A stretch of DNA of 34,472 bases from Sulfurospirillum sp. (GTDB taxonomy: Bacteria > Campylobacterota > Campylobacteria > Campylobacterales > Sulfurospirillaceae): positions 1 to 34,472 of the forward strand of contig JALSME010000049.1 in the NCBI GenBank assembly GCA_026987955.1, read 5' to 3'. The notes below the pieces were generated by a model. That model was not told the DNA's origin and ran no database searches. It saw only the letters and a list, made by a program, of their open reading frames with translations. Both the position numbers and the translations under genes were made by a program. Of the stretch, positions 1-8,915 are shown piece after piece; within the stretch, counting starts at the first letter, position 1; every line of letters starts with the position of its first letter.

Positions 1-2
1 TA

Positions 3-569
3 GCTATAAAAGAGATTTTAGATGTTGTAGAGTATGGAACTTTGGCACTTTGTAGTGAAGATAAACCATATAGTTTACCTATAAATTTTGTAGAAGTAGA
101 TGGAAGTATATATTTTCATGGCTCTAAAAAAGGCAGAAAGATAGACACCATAAAAGCAAATCAATTTGCATCTTTTAGTGCTGTTGAGCCTTACTCCATC
201 ATAGATTCAGATTTTAGTTCAAACTCAGAGTTAGCTTGTCCTGCTACTCACTTTTTTAAATCTGTTGTAGTTGATGGCAAGATAGAGATTGTTGAGGAAT
301 ATGATGAAAAAGTATTGATGTTATCATCTTTGATGAGAAAACTCCAACCAAAAGGCGGGTATAAGCCACTTAGTCAAGAAGTTTACAAAAAAGCTATAAA
401 TGCAACACTTATATATAAACTTATTCCAGACAGTATGAGCTTAAAGCTAAAATTTGGACAAAAATTGACCCAAGAGAGGTTTGATATGATTATAAAAAAT
501 CTTGAAAAAAGAGGTAGCAAAAAAGATATGGAAACGATTGAGCTTATTAAGAAATATTATGCCGTATAA
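3..569 (+). CDS. Pyridoxamine 5'-phosphate oxidase-like (NimA-type flavin-binding) family protein, 5'-truncated by window edge
   Basis: Frame is open from position 3 (AIKEILDVVEYGTLALCSEDKPYSLPINFVEVDGSIYFHGSKKGRKIDTIKAN), a typical split-barrel flavoprotein pattern; the listed ORF starts at an internal TTG. Confidence 0.75.
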   Translation, partial: AIKEILDVVEYGTLALCSEDKPYSLPINFVEVDGSIYFHGSKKGRKIDTIKANQFASFSAVEPYSIIDSDFSSNSELACPATHFFKSVVVDGKIEIVEEYDEKVLMLSSLMRKLQPKGGYKPLSQEVYKKAINATLIYKLIPDSMSLKLKFGQKLTQERFDMIIKNLEKRGSKKDMETIELIKKYYAV

Positions 570-1410
570 TATATTTTTTGATACAGAAACAACAGGCATA
601 GAAGCAGAAGACCAGATAATCCAGATAGGGGCTATCATAACTGATACAAAGGGGGAGCTTTATAAAAAAGGTGTTTATAATGAGCTTTGCTCATCTAAGA
701 TTCCTATAAAACTGCAAGCTATGAGTACTCATGGAATAAGAGAAGAAGAGCTAATAGGTAAGCCTGAATTTAAAAAAACAGAGTTTTGGAGTGAATTAAA
801 TGACTTAAATGATGGAGATAATTACCTAATAGCACATAATCTTCCATTTGATTTGGGTATGTTAGAAAAACATGGATTTAAAAATCAATGTCAAATAATT
901 GATACATTAAAGTGTGCTATGCATCTATTTGATGTTAAAGTTCCTCATGCTAGTGCTGGGATAAATCAGATTGATCTTATTGAAGAAGAGATACTTGATC
1001 CAAATAATAACATAGTTCCAAATTATAAATTACAAACATTTAGGTATAAGTTGTTCTCAAAAAATGATGAGGAAAAAGAGGCTATAAAATATGGTGTAGA
1101 GATTAAAGCACATGATGCAATTGGGGATGTTTTAATACTAAAGATGTTTTTAAAATCACTCTTTTTCAAAGCAAAAGAGAAATATGGACTTCAAAATAGT
1201 GAAGTCATGAACAAACTAGTAAAACTCTCAAGCGAACCTGTAAAGCTAACTATGTTTCTTTTTGGAAAATATAAAGGCATGAGTTTTGAAGATGTTCTTC
1301 ACTCAGATAGAGGTTATCTTGAGTGGCTACTAAGAGAGCAAGACAAGATGGGCGAAAAATGTGACCAAAATCTTAGACATACACTTTTAGAAATACTAAA
1401 GATGAAATAG
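559..1410 (+). CDS. DnaQ-like 3'-5' exonuclease with C-terminal DUF3820-like segment
   Basis: MPYNIFFDTETTGIEAEDQIIQIGAII (ExoI DxE motif), IAHNLPFDLGML (ExoII), HDAIGDVLIL (ExoIII); C-terminus FGKYKGMSFEDVLHSDRGYLEWLL. ATG at 559 is preferred over the ORF start at 502. Confidence 0.85.
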   Translation: MPYNIFFDTETTGIEAEDQIIQIGAIITDTKGELYKKGVYNELCSSKIPIKLQAMSTHGIREEELIGKPEFKKTEFWSELNDLNDGDNYLIAHNLPFDLGMLEKHGFKNQCQIIDTLKCAMHLFDVKVPHASAGINQIDLIEEEILDPNNNIVPNYKLQTFRYKLFSKNDEEKEAIKYGVEIKAHDAIGDVLILKMFLKSLFFKAKEKYGLQNSEVMNKLVKLSSEPVKLTMFLFGKYKGMSFEDVLHSDRGYLEWLLREQDKMGEKCDQNLRHTLLEILKMK

Positions 1411-1429
1411 ACCTCTACATGTAGAGGTC
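1410..1429. repeat. Perfect 20-bp palindrome GACCTCTACATGTAGAGGTC at a convergent gene junction
   Basis: Read directly; contains TACATGTAGAG on both strands; lies between the exonuclease stop (1410) and the convergent CBS gene end (1438). Confidence 0.9.
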
Positions 1430-1437
1430 AAACTTTG

Positions 1438-1845
1438 CTAACTCTCTTCTACATCTTTTACACTTTCTAATAATACACCTAGTATATCAGTCATTGTTAA
1501 GATTCCTTCGAGTTCGTTGTTGTCAATTACAAGTAGTCTTTTTACTCCACTTTTAACCATGATTTGTGCTGCATACTTTACATCTAGCTGTTCAGAAATT
1601 TGTAAAGCTGGTTTTGAGCATATATCATAAACTCTTAAAAGATCTATATCTCCATCATTTGCAACAATAGATGTCAATATATTTTTGTAAGTTAACATAC
1701 CATATGCATCATGAGGTTTAAGCTTATTTACTACTAGGGATTTGATTTTTTTAGTTCTCATTATTCCAAGTGCTTCTCGTACAGGCATCATTGGGGAAAC
1801 TTTTACTATCTTACTTTCTTCAACCATTACTTCTTTTACTAACAT
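1438..1845 (-). CDS. CBS-domain pair protein
   Basis: MLVKEVMVEESKIVKVSPMMPVREALGIMRTKKIKSLVV...GILTMTDILGVL, two CBS repeats. Confidence 0.85.
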   Translation of the reverse strand: MLVKEVMVEESKIVKVSPMMPVREALGIMRTKKIKSLVVNKLKPHDAYGMLTYKNILTSIVANDGDIDLLRVYDICSKPALQISEQLDVKYAAQIMVKSGVKRLLVIDNNELEGILTMTDILGVLLESVKDVEES

Positions 1846-2198
1846 TATAACTCCTCTAAAATTTCTTTTTCAAATAGTTCTACTTCTTTACTTTCCATGC
1901 CAGAAAGGTGTGTTAGAGGGAATGTAAAGACCATGCCATTGGCGTTGTCGTCGTTATGTAACTCTAACTCTTTTCTAAAAGCTTTAAAAACTTTCATACT
2001 TAGTTTCTCAGGCAATATAAAAAGAAGTGCTGAGACATTTTCTTCTAAAGTTAGTCCAAAAAAGACCTTCTTTTCTTCAAGACCTATTGTCTTTCCGTTG
2101 AAGATTGTTACTCCTCCAGCTCCTGCATTTTTAGCTATGTCTATCGCTTCTTCTTCTTTAGAATCTGGTACAATTGCAATGAGTGAAACAAATCTCAT
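1845..2198 (-). CDS. PII-like (GlnB-fold) small regulatory protein
   Basis: 117 aa, [42 protein letters not shown]-like N-terminus and the AGAGGVT motif; coupled by TAATG overlaps to both neighbours. Confidence 0.7.
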   Translation of the reverse strand: MRFVSLIAIVPDSKEEEAIDIAKNAGAGGVTIFNGKTIGLEEKKVFFGLTLEENVSALLFILPEKLSMKVFKAFRKELELHNDDNANGMVFTFPLTHLSGMESKEVELFEKEILEEL

Positions 2199-3694
2199 TA
2201 TGCCTCCTTTTGTTTTGTTTTGTTTTTAATACTCGCATGAATTCCATAACCCATAACTGTTATCATAGGAAATAGTGATGCAAATGCTATAAGACCGAAA
2301 CCATCAATTAGTGGGTTTCTTCCATCAATATTTTCTGCCAATCCAAGTCCAAGAGCAGCGACAAGTGGAACTGTAACAGTTGAAGTCGTAACTCCTCCAC
2401 TATCATATGCAATTGGAACTATATATTTTGGTGCAAAGTATGTCATGATGATGACAATGATGTAGCCAACTATGATGTAGTAGTGAAGTGGTGTACCACT
2501 TATAAGTCTAAATGCTCCAAGAGAGATACCTAGTGCAACTCCAAGTGCAACAGAGAGTCTCAGTATTTTTTGGTCTATATTTCCTTTACTTATTTCACTT
2601 GCCTTCATGGCAATCGCAATTAATGCGGGCTCAGCCATCGTAGTAGAGAAACCTATCATGAATGCAAAAAGGTAAATAAGATAGTTGTTACCCATAGTTG
2701 TTAAAGAGTAGGCAATCGTCTCACCAATTGGAAAAAGTCCAAGTTCTAAGCCAACTATAAATGCGTCTAATCCAATTATAAGTAAAACTACACCTACAAA
2801 TACTTTTCGTATATGAGGTATCGGTTTTTTAATAATTATGTATTGAAAAAAGCCTATTACAAGAAGAATAGGGGCTACATCTTTTATAACTCCAAAAAAC
2901 TCTACAAGTAGATTATATGTTCCAAATCTATCTATGTTTGTCGTAACAGTTACAACACTTTGTGCTACTTCAGCAGTTGAGCCAAAGTTATATACAATAA
3001 TCCCAAAAACTTGAACAAAAATCATAGGTGTAAGTGAAGCAAATGCTATTAAACCAAATCCATCAATAGCAGGATTTCTACCTTTGATACTTGAGCTTAA
3101 TCCAATACCAAGAGCAGCAACGAGCGGAACTGTAACAGTTGAAGTAGTTACTCCTCCACTATCATATGCAAGACCAATAATCTCAATTGGAGCAAAAAAA
3201 GTTACACTTACAACTATGATGTAGCCACTAATAATATAGTATTGTATTGGGTGTCCTAAAAGTATACGCATCACTCCAAGTGCAATTGCAAAGCCAACAG
3301 AGAAAGCTACTGTTAAACGAAGATAGAAAGCATCTATCCTTCCATCACTAATAATAGCTGCTTTATTTGCAATTGCAATTAGTGCTGGTTCTGCAATTGT
3401 TGTTGAAAACCCAATAAGAAAAGCAAATAGTAGCAACCAAAATAGAGAGCCTTTTTTTGCAAAGTCATTTGCAAGGTTTTCTCCAACAGGAAAAATACCA
3501 ATTTCTAAACCTCTAATAAAAAGTGCAAGGCCAACAGCCACAATAGTAAGTCCAATACAGATAGAGATTAAATCTTCTGGTACAGTTTTAATAATAAATA
3601 TTTGAAAAAAAGCGACAACTGCTACAATTGGGAGTAAATCTTTTGAAGAATTTTTCAAATCCGATAGAAAAATTTTCATACTCTCTTTTATCAT
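2198..3694 (-). CDS. DUF1538 family multi-pass membrane protein with two homologous halves
   Basis: 498 aa, hydrophobic; both halves carry GFSTT(I/M)AEPALIAIA and [21 protein letters not shown](I/L)GL signatures. Confidence 0.85.
   Translation of the reverse strand: MIKESMKIFLSDLKNSSKDLLPIVAVVAFFQIFIIKTVPEDLISICIGLTIVAVGLALFIRGLEIGIFPVGENLANDFAKKGSLFWLLLFAFLIGFSTTIAEPALIAIANKAAIISDGRIDAFYLRLTVAFSVGFAIALGVMRILLGHPIQYYIISGYIIVVSVTFFAPIEIIGLAYDSGGVTTSTVTVPLVAALGIGLSSSIKGRNPAIDGFGLIAFASLTPMIFVQVFGIIVYNFGSTAEVAQSVVTVTTNIDRFGTYNLLVEFFGVIKDVAPILLVIGFFQYIIIKKPIPHIRKVFVGVVLLIIGLDAFIVGLELGLFPIGETIAYSLTTMGNNYLIYLFAFMIGFSTTMAEPALIAIAMKASEISKGNIDQKILRLSVALGVALGISLGAFRLISGTPLHYYIIVGYIIVIIMTYFAPKYIVPIAYDSGGVTTSTVTVPLVAALGLGLAENIDGRNPLIDGFGLIAFASLFPMITVMGYGIHASIKNKTKQKEA
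2367..2412. repeat. Internal direct repeat copy 1 within the DUF1538 gene
   Basis: ggaactgtaacagttgaagtcgtaactcctccactatcatatgcaa; 46 nt, 2 mismatches to 3126..3171. Confidence 0.9.
3126..3171. repeat. Internal direct repeat copy 2 within the DUF1538 gene
   Basis: ggaactgtaacagttgaagtagttactcctccactatcatatgcaa; 46 nt, 2 mismatches to 2367..2412. Confidence 0.9.
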
Positions 3695-4704
3695 TTTCTA
3701 TTTCCTAGTGAGATTTTAAATCCTTTTTTATGGTCAAGTAGTGTGATTTTGCCAGAATGTGCCTTAATGATTTGTAAAGAGAGAGCGAGTCCAAGTCCAT
3801 GCCCTTTTGTTTTGGTTGTTTTAAATGGCTCAAATAGTATGTTTTTATTTTCAATTTTTTTACCACTATCTGTAATATATATTTCATCATTAAAATACTC
3901 TATATCTACTCTACCACCATCTTTATCATCCTCTTCAATAGCATCAATGGCATTGAATATAAAATTTTGTAAAACAAGAGAGAGAAGCTCAAAATCTCCT
4001 TTTATCTCTTTATGAGGGAGCCTAAAAGAAAAATCTATATCTTTTGAAAAAGTATATTGTTCTATTGCCAAATCACACTCTTCATTTAGCTCGTCTAAGT
4101 AAAAGTGTTGAATATTTAGCTGAAGATCTTTTGTAAAAAGCAGTGTAGCTTTAATGATTCGCTCAACCCTCCATATAGCTTTTTTAATCTCTAAAACAAG
4201 AGGCTTATTTTTAATGTCCGCCCTTTTAAAAAGCGTAGAGGCTAAAAGTGCAACTGAGCCAATGGGATTTCTGATTTCATGAGATAGGTGAGCCGCAACT
4301 TGCCCCATAGAAGCAAGACGCTCCTTTCTTTTTTCTTCGGTTATATCTGTTACACTAATAACAGTTTTATCATTATGAAGGGCAACTTTTACAAGATAAA
4401 ATGACCCATTGCACTCTATTTCACCTGTACTTTGTTTTGTATCTATCTTTTTTAAAAGTTCAGGAATTTTTTTTGCTTCACTGTTTTGTAGAAAAACATC
4501 ACCATTCACATCTAATACCCAGAGTGCATTTGGCTGAACTTCTATGATTTGAGCAATAAAATCTTGAAGTGACATATAAGATTCATTAAGCTTTTTATAT
4601 TCATCTTCAATAACATAAGTTTGGTTAATAAGGTCTTCTAATCCCTTTTTAAAAATCTCTTTCTCTTTATTGCTTAAGCTATTTAGTAAACTTTCATCAA
4701 TCAA
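3691..4704 (-). CDS. flgS: Sensor histidine kinase, FlgS-like (flagellar sigma-54 regulon kinase of Campylobacterota)
   Basis: N-terminus [46 protein letters not shown]-like segment [17 protein letters not shown]-box [23 protein letters not shown], HATPase motifs [17 protein letters not shown] and [10 protein letters not shown]. The FlgS assignment rests on recalled resemblance. Confidence 0.7.
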   Translation of the reverse strand: MIDESLLNSLSNKEKEIFKKGLEDLINQTYVIEDEYKKLNESYMSLQDFIAQIIEVQPNALWVLDVNGDVFLQNSEAKKIPELLKKIDTKQSTGEIECNGSFYLVKVALHNDKTVISVTDITEEKRKERLASMGQVAAHLSHEIRNPIGSVALLASTLFKRADIKNKPLVLEIKKAIWRVERIIKATLLFTKDLQLNIQHFYLDELNEECDLAIEQYTFSKDIDFSFRLPHKEIKGDFELLSLVLQNFIFNAIDAIEEDDKDGGRVDIEYFNDEIYITDSGKKIENKNILFEPFKTTKTKGHGLGLALSLQIIKAHSGKITLLDHKKGFKISLGNRK

Positions 4705-5570
4705 TATAGTTCCTTAAAATCATCCAACTCAAATAGTAAAATATCATCACTTTTTTTGCTTTTTAGCTCTTTACTAAACCCACTTTTAGAGTAAATAGCA
4801 AATTTTGTAGCTCCAAGTTTAGCTCTTTGTGATTTATATTGTAGGGTTTTTAGTATGTTTTTGCATACTTTGTGGTTTTTCCACTTTGTTTCACCTGCTA
4901 TTATTGTACCATCTTTTGTCTCAATTAGTAGGTCAATTTCAATATTTTTATCCCAATAGCTCCCAAAACTTAGTATATTATGTTTTTTATACTGTTTTAT
5001 TAAAAGCTCATTACTTAATTCTTCAAAACATAGGCTAATATACTGCTCAATTTTTTTTATAATATCCTTTACATGTAGAGTATTATTTATATTTGGAGAG
5101 ATAAAAGTAAACCAAAAACGAGTAAAGTTATTGCAAAAGTGTATTTTATCTTGTATTTGATATTTTCTTAGAGATTTTTTAATTAGTTGACCTTTGAACT
5201 CTTTTATCGGCTTTTCTCTGCTCATCTCTTTTTTAATAATATTGTTTTCAAAAAGAGATTTATAAAGAGATCTTCCTCTTAATTGGGATATATTTTCTTT
5301 TTTGTATATGGTGTAACTTTTTCGATCTCCTATAGCAAGACGCATTAAAATTGACTCTAAATCAGATTGAAATTTTTCATTTTTATCATAGATAAAGTAT
5401 GGTTTTAACTCATCAATTCTATTTAATATATTGTTTTGTATACATGTCTCCAAATCACCATCAAGTTTTAAAAATTTTAAAAAAGGGTGCCCATCAAAAA
5501 TAGAGTAAAATTCAATAGACTCTTGAATATCAAGATGGGGATACTGTTTATGGAAATCTTTTAGACTCAT
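4701..5570 (-). CDS. DUF234-like protein with PD-(D/E)XK nuclease-type C-terminus; no Walker A ATPase domain
   Basis: EIDLLIETKDGTIIAGETKWK (D...ExK) in the C-terminal half, winged-helix-like middle; no GxxxxGK(S/T) in 289 aa. Confidence 0.65.
   Translation of the reverse strand: MSLKDFHKQYPHLDIQESIEFYSIFDGHPFLKFLKLDGDLETCIQNNILNRIDELKPYFIYDKNEKFQSDLESILMRLAIGDRKSYTIYKKENISQLRGRSLYKSLFENNIIKKEMSREKPIKEFKGQLIKKSLRKYQIQDKIHFCNNFTRFWFTFISPNINNTLHVKDIIKKIEQYISLCFEELSNELLIKQYKKHNILSFGSYWDKNIEIDLLIETKDGTIIAGETKWKNHKVCKNILKTLQYKSQRAKLGATKFAIYSKSGFSKELKSKKSDDILLFELDDFKELY
5070..5080 (+). repeat. TACATGTAGAG dispersed motif, copy within the DUF234-like gene
   Basis: Exact 11-mer match on + strand. 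Confidence 0.7.
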
Positions 5571-7013
5571 TTAAAATTTTTTCCAAAAAGATCTAGAAAA
5601 AATAATAAAAACGGTATAGCACTCTAGTCTACCAATAATCATGGCTATACTAAGTACGATTTTATCATACCAAGTAAAAAAGCCATAATTTTCAGTGGGT
5701 CCTGTTAGTCCAAAACCAGGTCCAATATTACCTACCATAGAGATTGCAGTTGAGAGAGAGCTCATCTCATCAAGCCCCCTTGCATATAGATATGCCATAG
5801 TTATAAATATAGTTAATGTAAAGAGAGAAAGAAAGCCAAATACAGAACGGATTGTATGATTTTTAATTTCTTTATTGTCAATAAAAATTGATGAAATTGT
5901 ATTTGGATGCAGCGATTTTTTTATTTCAAAAAATATATTTTTAAAAAATATTATGTGTCTAATGCTTTTTATACCTCCAGCGGTAGAACCAGTATTACCA
6001 CCAAGAATCATTGCTAGAAATATTATCATAACAGCTATATTACCCCAAGTTTCATAGTTGATTGTTGCAAAACCTGTTGTTGTTGATATAGAAACTACAG
6101 AAAAAGTTGCATGGGTTAATGCAACATAAAAGCTATCACTGCTATTTGTTACATGCACCAAAGCCAATCCTAATGACAATGCAATTAGCATAGCTGTAAG
6201 CCACTTAAACTCTTCATGAAAGTATGCTGTTTTCTCTCCCATAAAAAATCTAATATGAGATATAAAGTTAATGCTAGAAATATACATAAAAAATATTGTA
6301 ACCCATAAAATTCCATCATTTTGAAAGTATCCTAATGAACTATTTTTTGTTGAAAAGCCGCCAGTTGATATAGTTGAGAGTGCATGTGCCAATGCATCAA
6401 ACCAATTCATACCAAATATAATGAGAAAGAGGAAGTTGACAAGAGTAAAAACTATATAAATTGTCCATAGTCTTGAGGCTGTATCTCTTATTTTTGGTGA
6501 AATTTTATCAATTGAAATACCAGTTGATTCCGCTTTAAATAAAGAGAGGGAACCATTTGGATTTAAAAGAGGAAGAAGTCCAACACCTAAAACTATGATA
6601 CCCATACCTCCAAGCCAGTGAGTAAGGCTTCTGTGAAAAAGTATACTATGAGGAAGTGCTTCTACATTAGAAAACACAGTTGCCCCTGTTGTTGTAAATC
6701 CACTAATGGATTCAAAAAAAGCATCAAAAAAGCTTATATCTAGCATCAAAACAAAAGGTATAGCACCACCAATACCTAAAAGAATCCAGACTAAATTGAC
6801 AGATATAATGCTGTCTTTGATACTCAAAGTTAAATTGTGATTTTTTAATATATAAAATACAAGACCATTTAGTGCAAACAATAAGAGCATAGTTATTATA
6901 TAAATAGTTACATTTTCACCATAAAATAGGCCTATAATTGGAGGAATTAATAGCGCAAAAAATACAACCATACCAACTGTAGAGATGAATTTTAATATAT
7001 TTTTTTTATTCAT
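5571..7013 (-). CDS. trkH: Trk/Ktr-type potassium uptake membrane subunit
   Basis: 480 aa; ESISGFTTTGATVF, ALSTISTGGFSTKNSS, SISTTTGFATIN and SMVGNIGPGFG selectivity-loop motifs. Confidence 0.93.
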   Translation of the reverse strand: MNKKNILKFISTVGMVVFFALLIPPIIGLFYGENVTIYIITMLLLFALNGLVFYILKNHNLTLSIKDSIISVNLVWILLGIGGAIPFVLMLDISFFDAFFESISGFTTTGATVFSNVEALPHSILFHRSLTHWLGGMGIIVLGVGLLPLLNPNGSLSLFKAESTGISIDKISPKIRDTASRLWTIYIVFTLVNFLFLIIFGMNWFDALAHALSTISTGGFSTKNSSLGYFQNDGILWVTIFFMYISSINFISHIRFFMGEKTAYFHEEFKWLTAMLIALSLGLALVHVTNSSDSFYVALTHATFSVVSISTTTGFATINYETWGNIAVMIIFLAMILGGNTGSTAGGIKSIRHIIFFKNIFFEIKKSLHPNTISSIFIDNKEIKNHTIRSVFGFLSLFTLTIFITMAYLYARGLDEMSSLSTAISMVGNIGPGFGLTGPTENYGFFTWYDKIVLSIAMIIGRLECYTVFIIFSRSFWKKF

Positions 7014-8340
7014 CTATATAATAAAACCATTCACTGATAGCTTTTGACTCTTCTGTTAAAGAGAAATATATTATGATATCATCTTCTTTAAATAGCTCTA
7101 TATTTTTATATGGTATAAATTTTTTCTCTCGCTGTATATAAAAGATTCCTTTTTCATATATTTTATTACTGATTTCGATTTTCTTTCCAACTAGTTTATT
7201 GGGTATTTTTATTAAGTGTGCAACGGCATTACCACCACAAAATGACCTTTGTGTTGTAAAATCAGAAGATGAAATTTGTTCTAATATACTGTAATAGGCA
7301 CTCATTTTTTCACCTCTAATAACTTCAATGCCTAATTTTCTCATTAAAGATGCATATTGTCTATGATTGTGAATACCAACGACTTTTTCAATTCCTATCT
7401 GTTGTGCTTCAAGACATTTTGTTATGTTAAATTCATCATTTGTTGTTGCAGAAATAAACATGTTAGTATTTTTTCCATGCTCTTCTAAGAGTAGATCAAG
7501 ATTGTAGTTACTTTTAATTACCTCTACACTATTTTTTAAAATATTATTTGCAAGCATACACTCTTCTAAAGACTTATCTATAAGTTTTATATTGAGACCT
7601 TTTTTTGCTAAAACTTTTGCTATTTCGATGCCAAGTTGGTTTGCTCCATAGATTATACAGTTCTTTATCTCTTTTTTTGTTGGTTTATTGCATATCGTAA
7701 GTCTTATATCACTCATTTGAGAAGGGAAGATGAAAAAGTATACTAGATCATTTGGCATTAGCATTGCCATCTCGTCTGGTATGAAAAACTTTTCACCTCT
7801 TTCAATGCCTGCTACTATAATTTTGTCATTTAGCTCTTTTTTAAATGTAGAAACTAGTATGGGTTCAAATTCATTAAATGTACGCATAGAAAGAAGCATA
7901 GCTTTGGTCAAATTGAAAGTTTTTATGTTATTTGCATGAGGAAAATCAACAAGATAATTAAAAATTTTTGCAACATTTATAGCTGGAGTAATAATATCTG
8001 TTATATTAAGCCTATTTTTAATTTTATCACTCATAAAAAAATCATTTTTGAGCCGTACTATTTTTTTTTCAACTTGAACTATATTATCAATAATAAGAGA
8101 TGAGAGGAGATTGACTTCATCAGAGTCAGTAACAGCTATAAAAAGATCAATATCATCTTTTATATTTCTATATGTATGTGGGTTTTCAACATCACCGCAA
8201 ATACTTAAAACATCAAGTGTTTCATCTATGTTTTGTATAGTTTTTTGATTGCTATCTATTAGAGTTACACTGTTATCATTCATAAGCTCTTTTGCTAAAA
8301 AGTAGCCAACTTGACCTGCTCCTGCTATTACTATATTCAT
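7006..8340 (-). CDS. trkA: Trk potassium uptake NAD-binding subunit
   Basis: MNIVIAGAGQVGYFLAKEL (RCK Rossmann), second RCK domain NCIIYGANQLGIEIAKVLAKKG; 444 aa. Confidence 0.93.
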   Translation of the reverse strand: MNIVIAGAGQVGYFLAKELMNDNSVTLIDSNQKTIQNIDETLDVLSICGDVENPHTYRNIKDDIDLFIAVTDSDEVNLLSSLIIDNIVQVEKKIVRLKNDFFMSDKIKNRLNITDIITPAINVAKIFNYLVDFPHANNIKTFNLTKAMLLSMRTFNEFEPILVSTFKKELNDKIIVAGIERGEKFFIPDEMAMLMPNDLVYFFIFPSQMSDIRLTICNKPTKKEIKNCIIYGANQLGIEIAKVLAKKGLNIKLIDKSLEECMLANNILKNSVEVIKSNYNLDLLLEEHGKNTNMFISATTNDEFNITKCLEAQQIGIEKVVGIHNHRQYASLMRKLGIEVIRGEKMSAYYSILEQISSSDFTTQRSFCGGNAVAHLIKIPNKLVGKKIEISNKIYEKGIFYIQREKKFIPYKNIELFKEDDIIIYFSLTEESKAISEWFYYIDE

Positions 8341-8786
8341 GGTTTGTAACTTTTCATAATTTTGTAGTATTTTTGAGTTAAAAATTCTATATACTCTTTT
8401 TTTCTCTTTGTGTCAGTTATCTCAATAAATGTGTGATTCCCATATTTGTCATTAGTGTCATATAGCTTATATTCTATGTTGTTTTTTAAATCTATATCCT
8501 GTTTTAAAGCTTTATAAAAGGCCTCTTTTCTCTCATTATGATATGTTAACTCTACTTCGATTTTAAAGACTGCTTTTTTGTTATCTAAAACAACTTTAAC
8601 AACTTTAACAATGTCTTCAAGTGTATCATCATCAAATATGTTTTTCTCACTTGTAATACATATAGAATTTCTACACCTGAAGTTGTGCTCAAACAGGTAG
8701 TTTTGATCTTTATTTAATAGATGGTCAAAAACACCACTAAAAAGAAAAACTGGAAACAATAATATAAATATCATAATTTTTTTCAC
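8337..8786 (-). CDS. Hypothetical secreted/periplasmic protein
   Basis: 149 aa, GTG start with GAGGAG ribosome-binding site, signal-peptide-like MKKIMIFILLFPVFLFSGVF, 4-nt overlap with trkA. Confidence 0.7.
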   Translation of the reverse strand: MKKIMIFILLFPVFLFSGVFDHLLNKDQNYLFEHNFRCRNSICITSEKNIFDDDTLEDIVKVVKVVLDNKKAVFKIEVELTYHNERKEAFYKALKQDIDLKNNIEYKLYDTNDKYGNHTFIEITDTKRKKEYIEFLTQKYYKIMKSYKP

Positions 8787-8821
8787 TATAACTCCTCACA
8801 AAAATATATTTTACTCCAAAA

Positions 8822-8827
8822 TATAAT
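8822..8827 (+). promoter_or_regulatory. Candidate -10 element TATAAT for the aminotransferase transcript
   Basis: TATAAT in an AT-rich divergent intergenic region about 45 nt upstream of the first ATG. Confidence 0.4.
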
Positions 8828-8873
8828 AAAATTAGATAAAATAGTGAAATATATTCGAATTGAAAGGTTTTTA

Positions 8874-8915
8874 ATGAGAAAAAATGTTAATGAATTAGCA
8901 AAGCTTGTAAAATGA
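8874..8915 (+). CDS. Short upstream ORF (13 aa, MRKNVNELAKLVK) overlapping the aminotransferase start
   Basis: AAAGG upstream of ATG 8874; its TGA (8913-8915) overlaps ATG 8912 as ATGA. Confidence 0.4.
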   Translation: MRKNVNELAKLVK

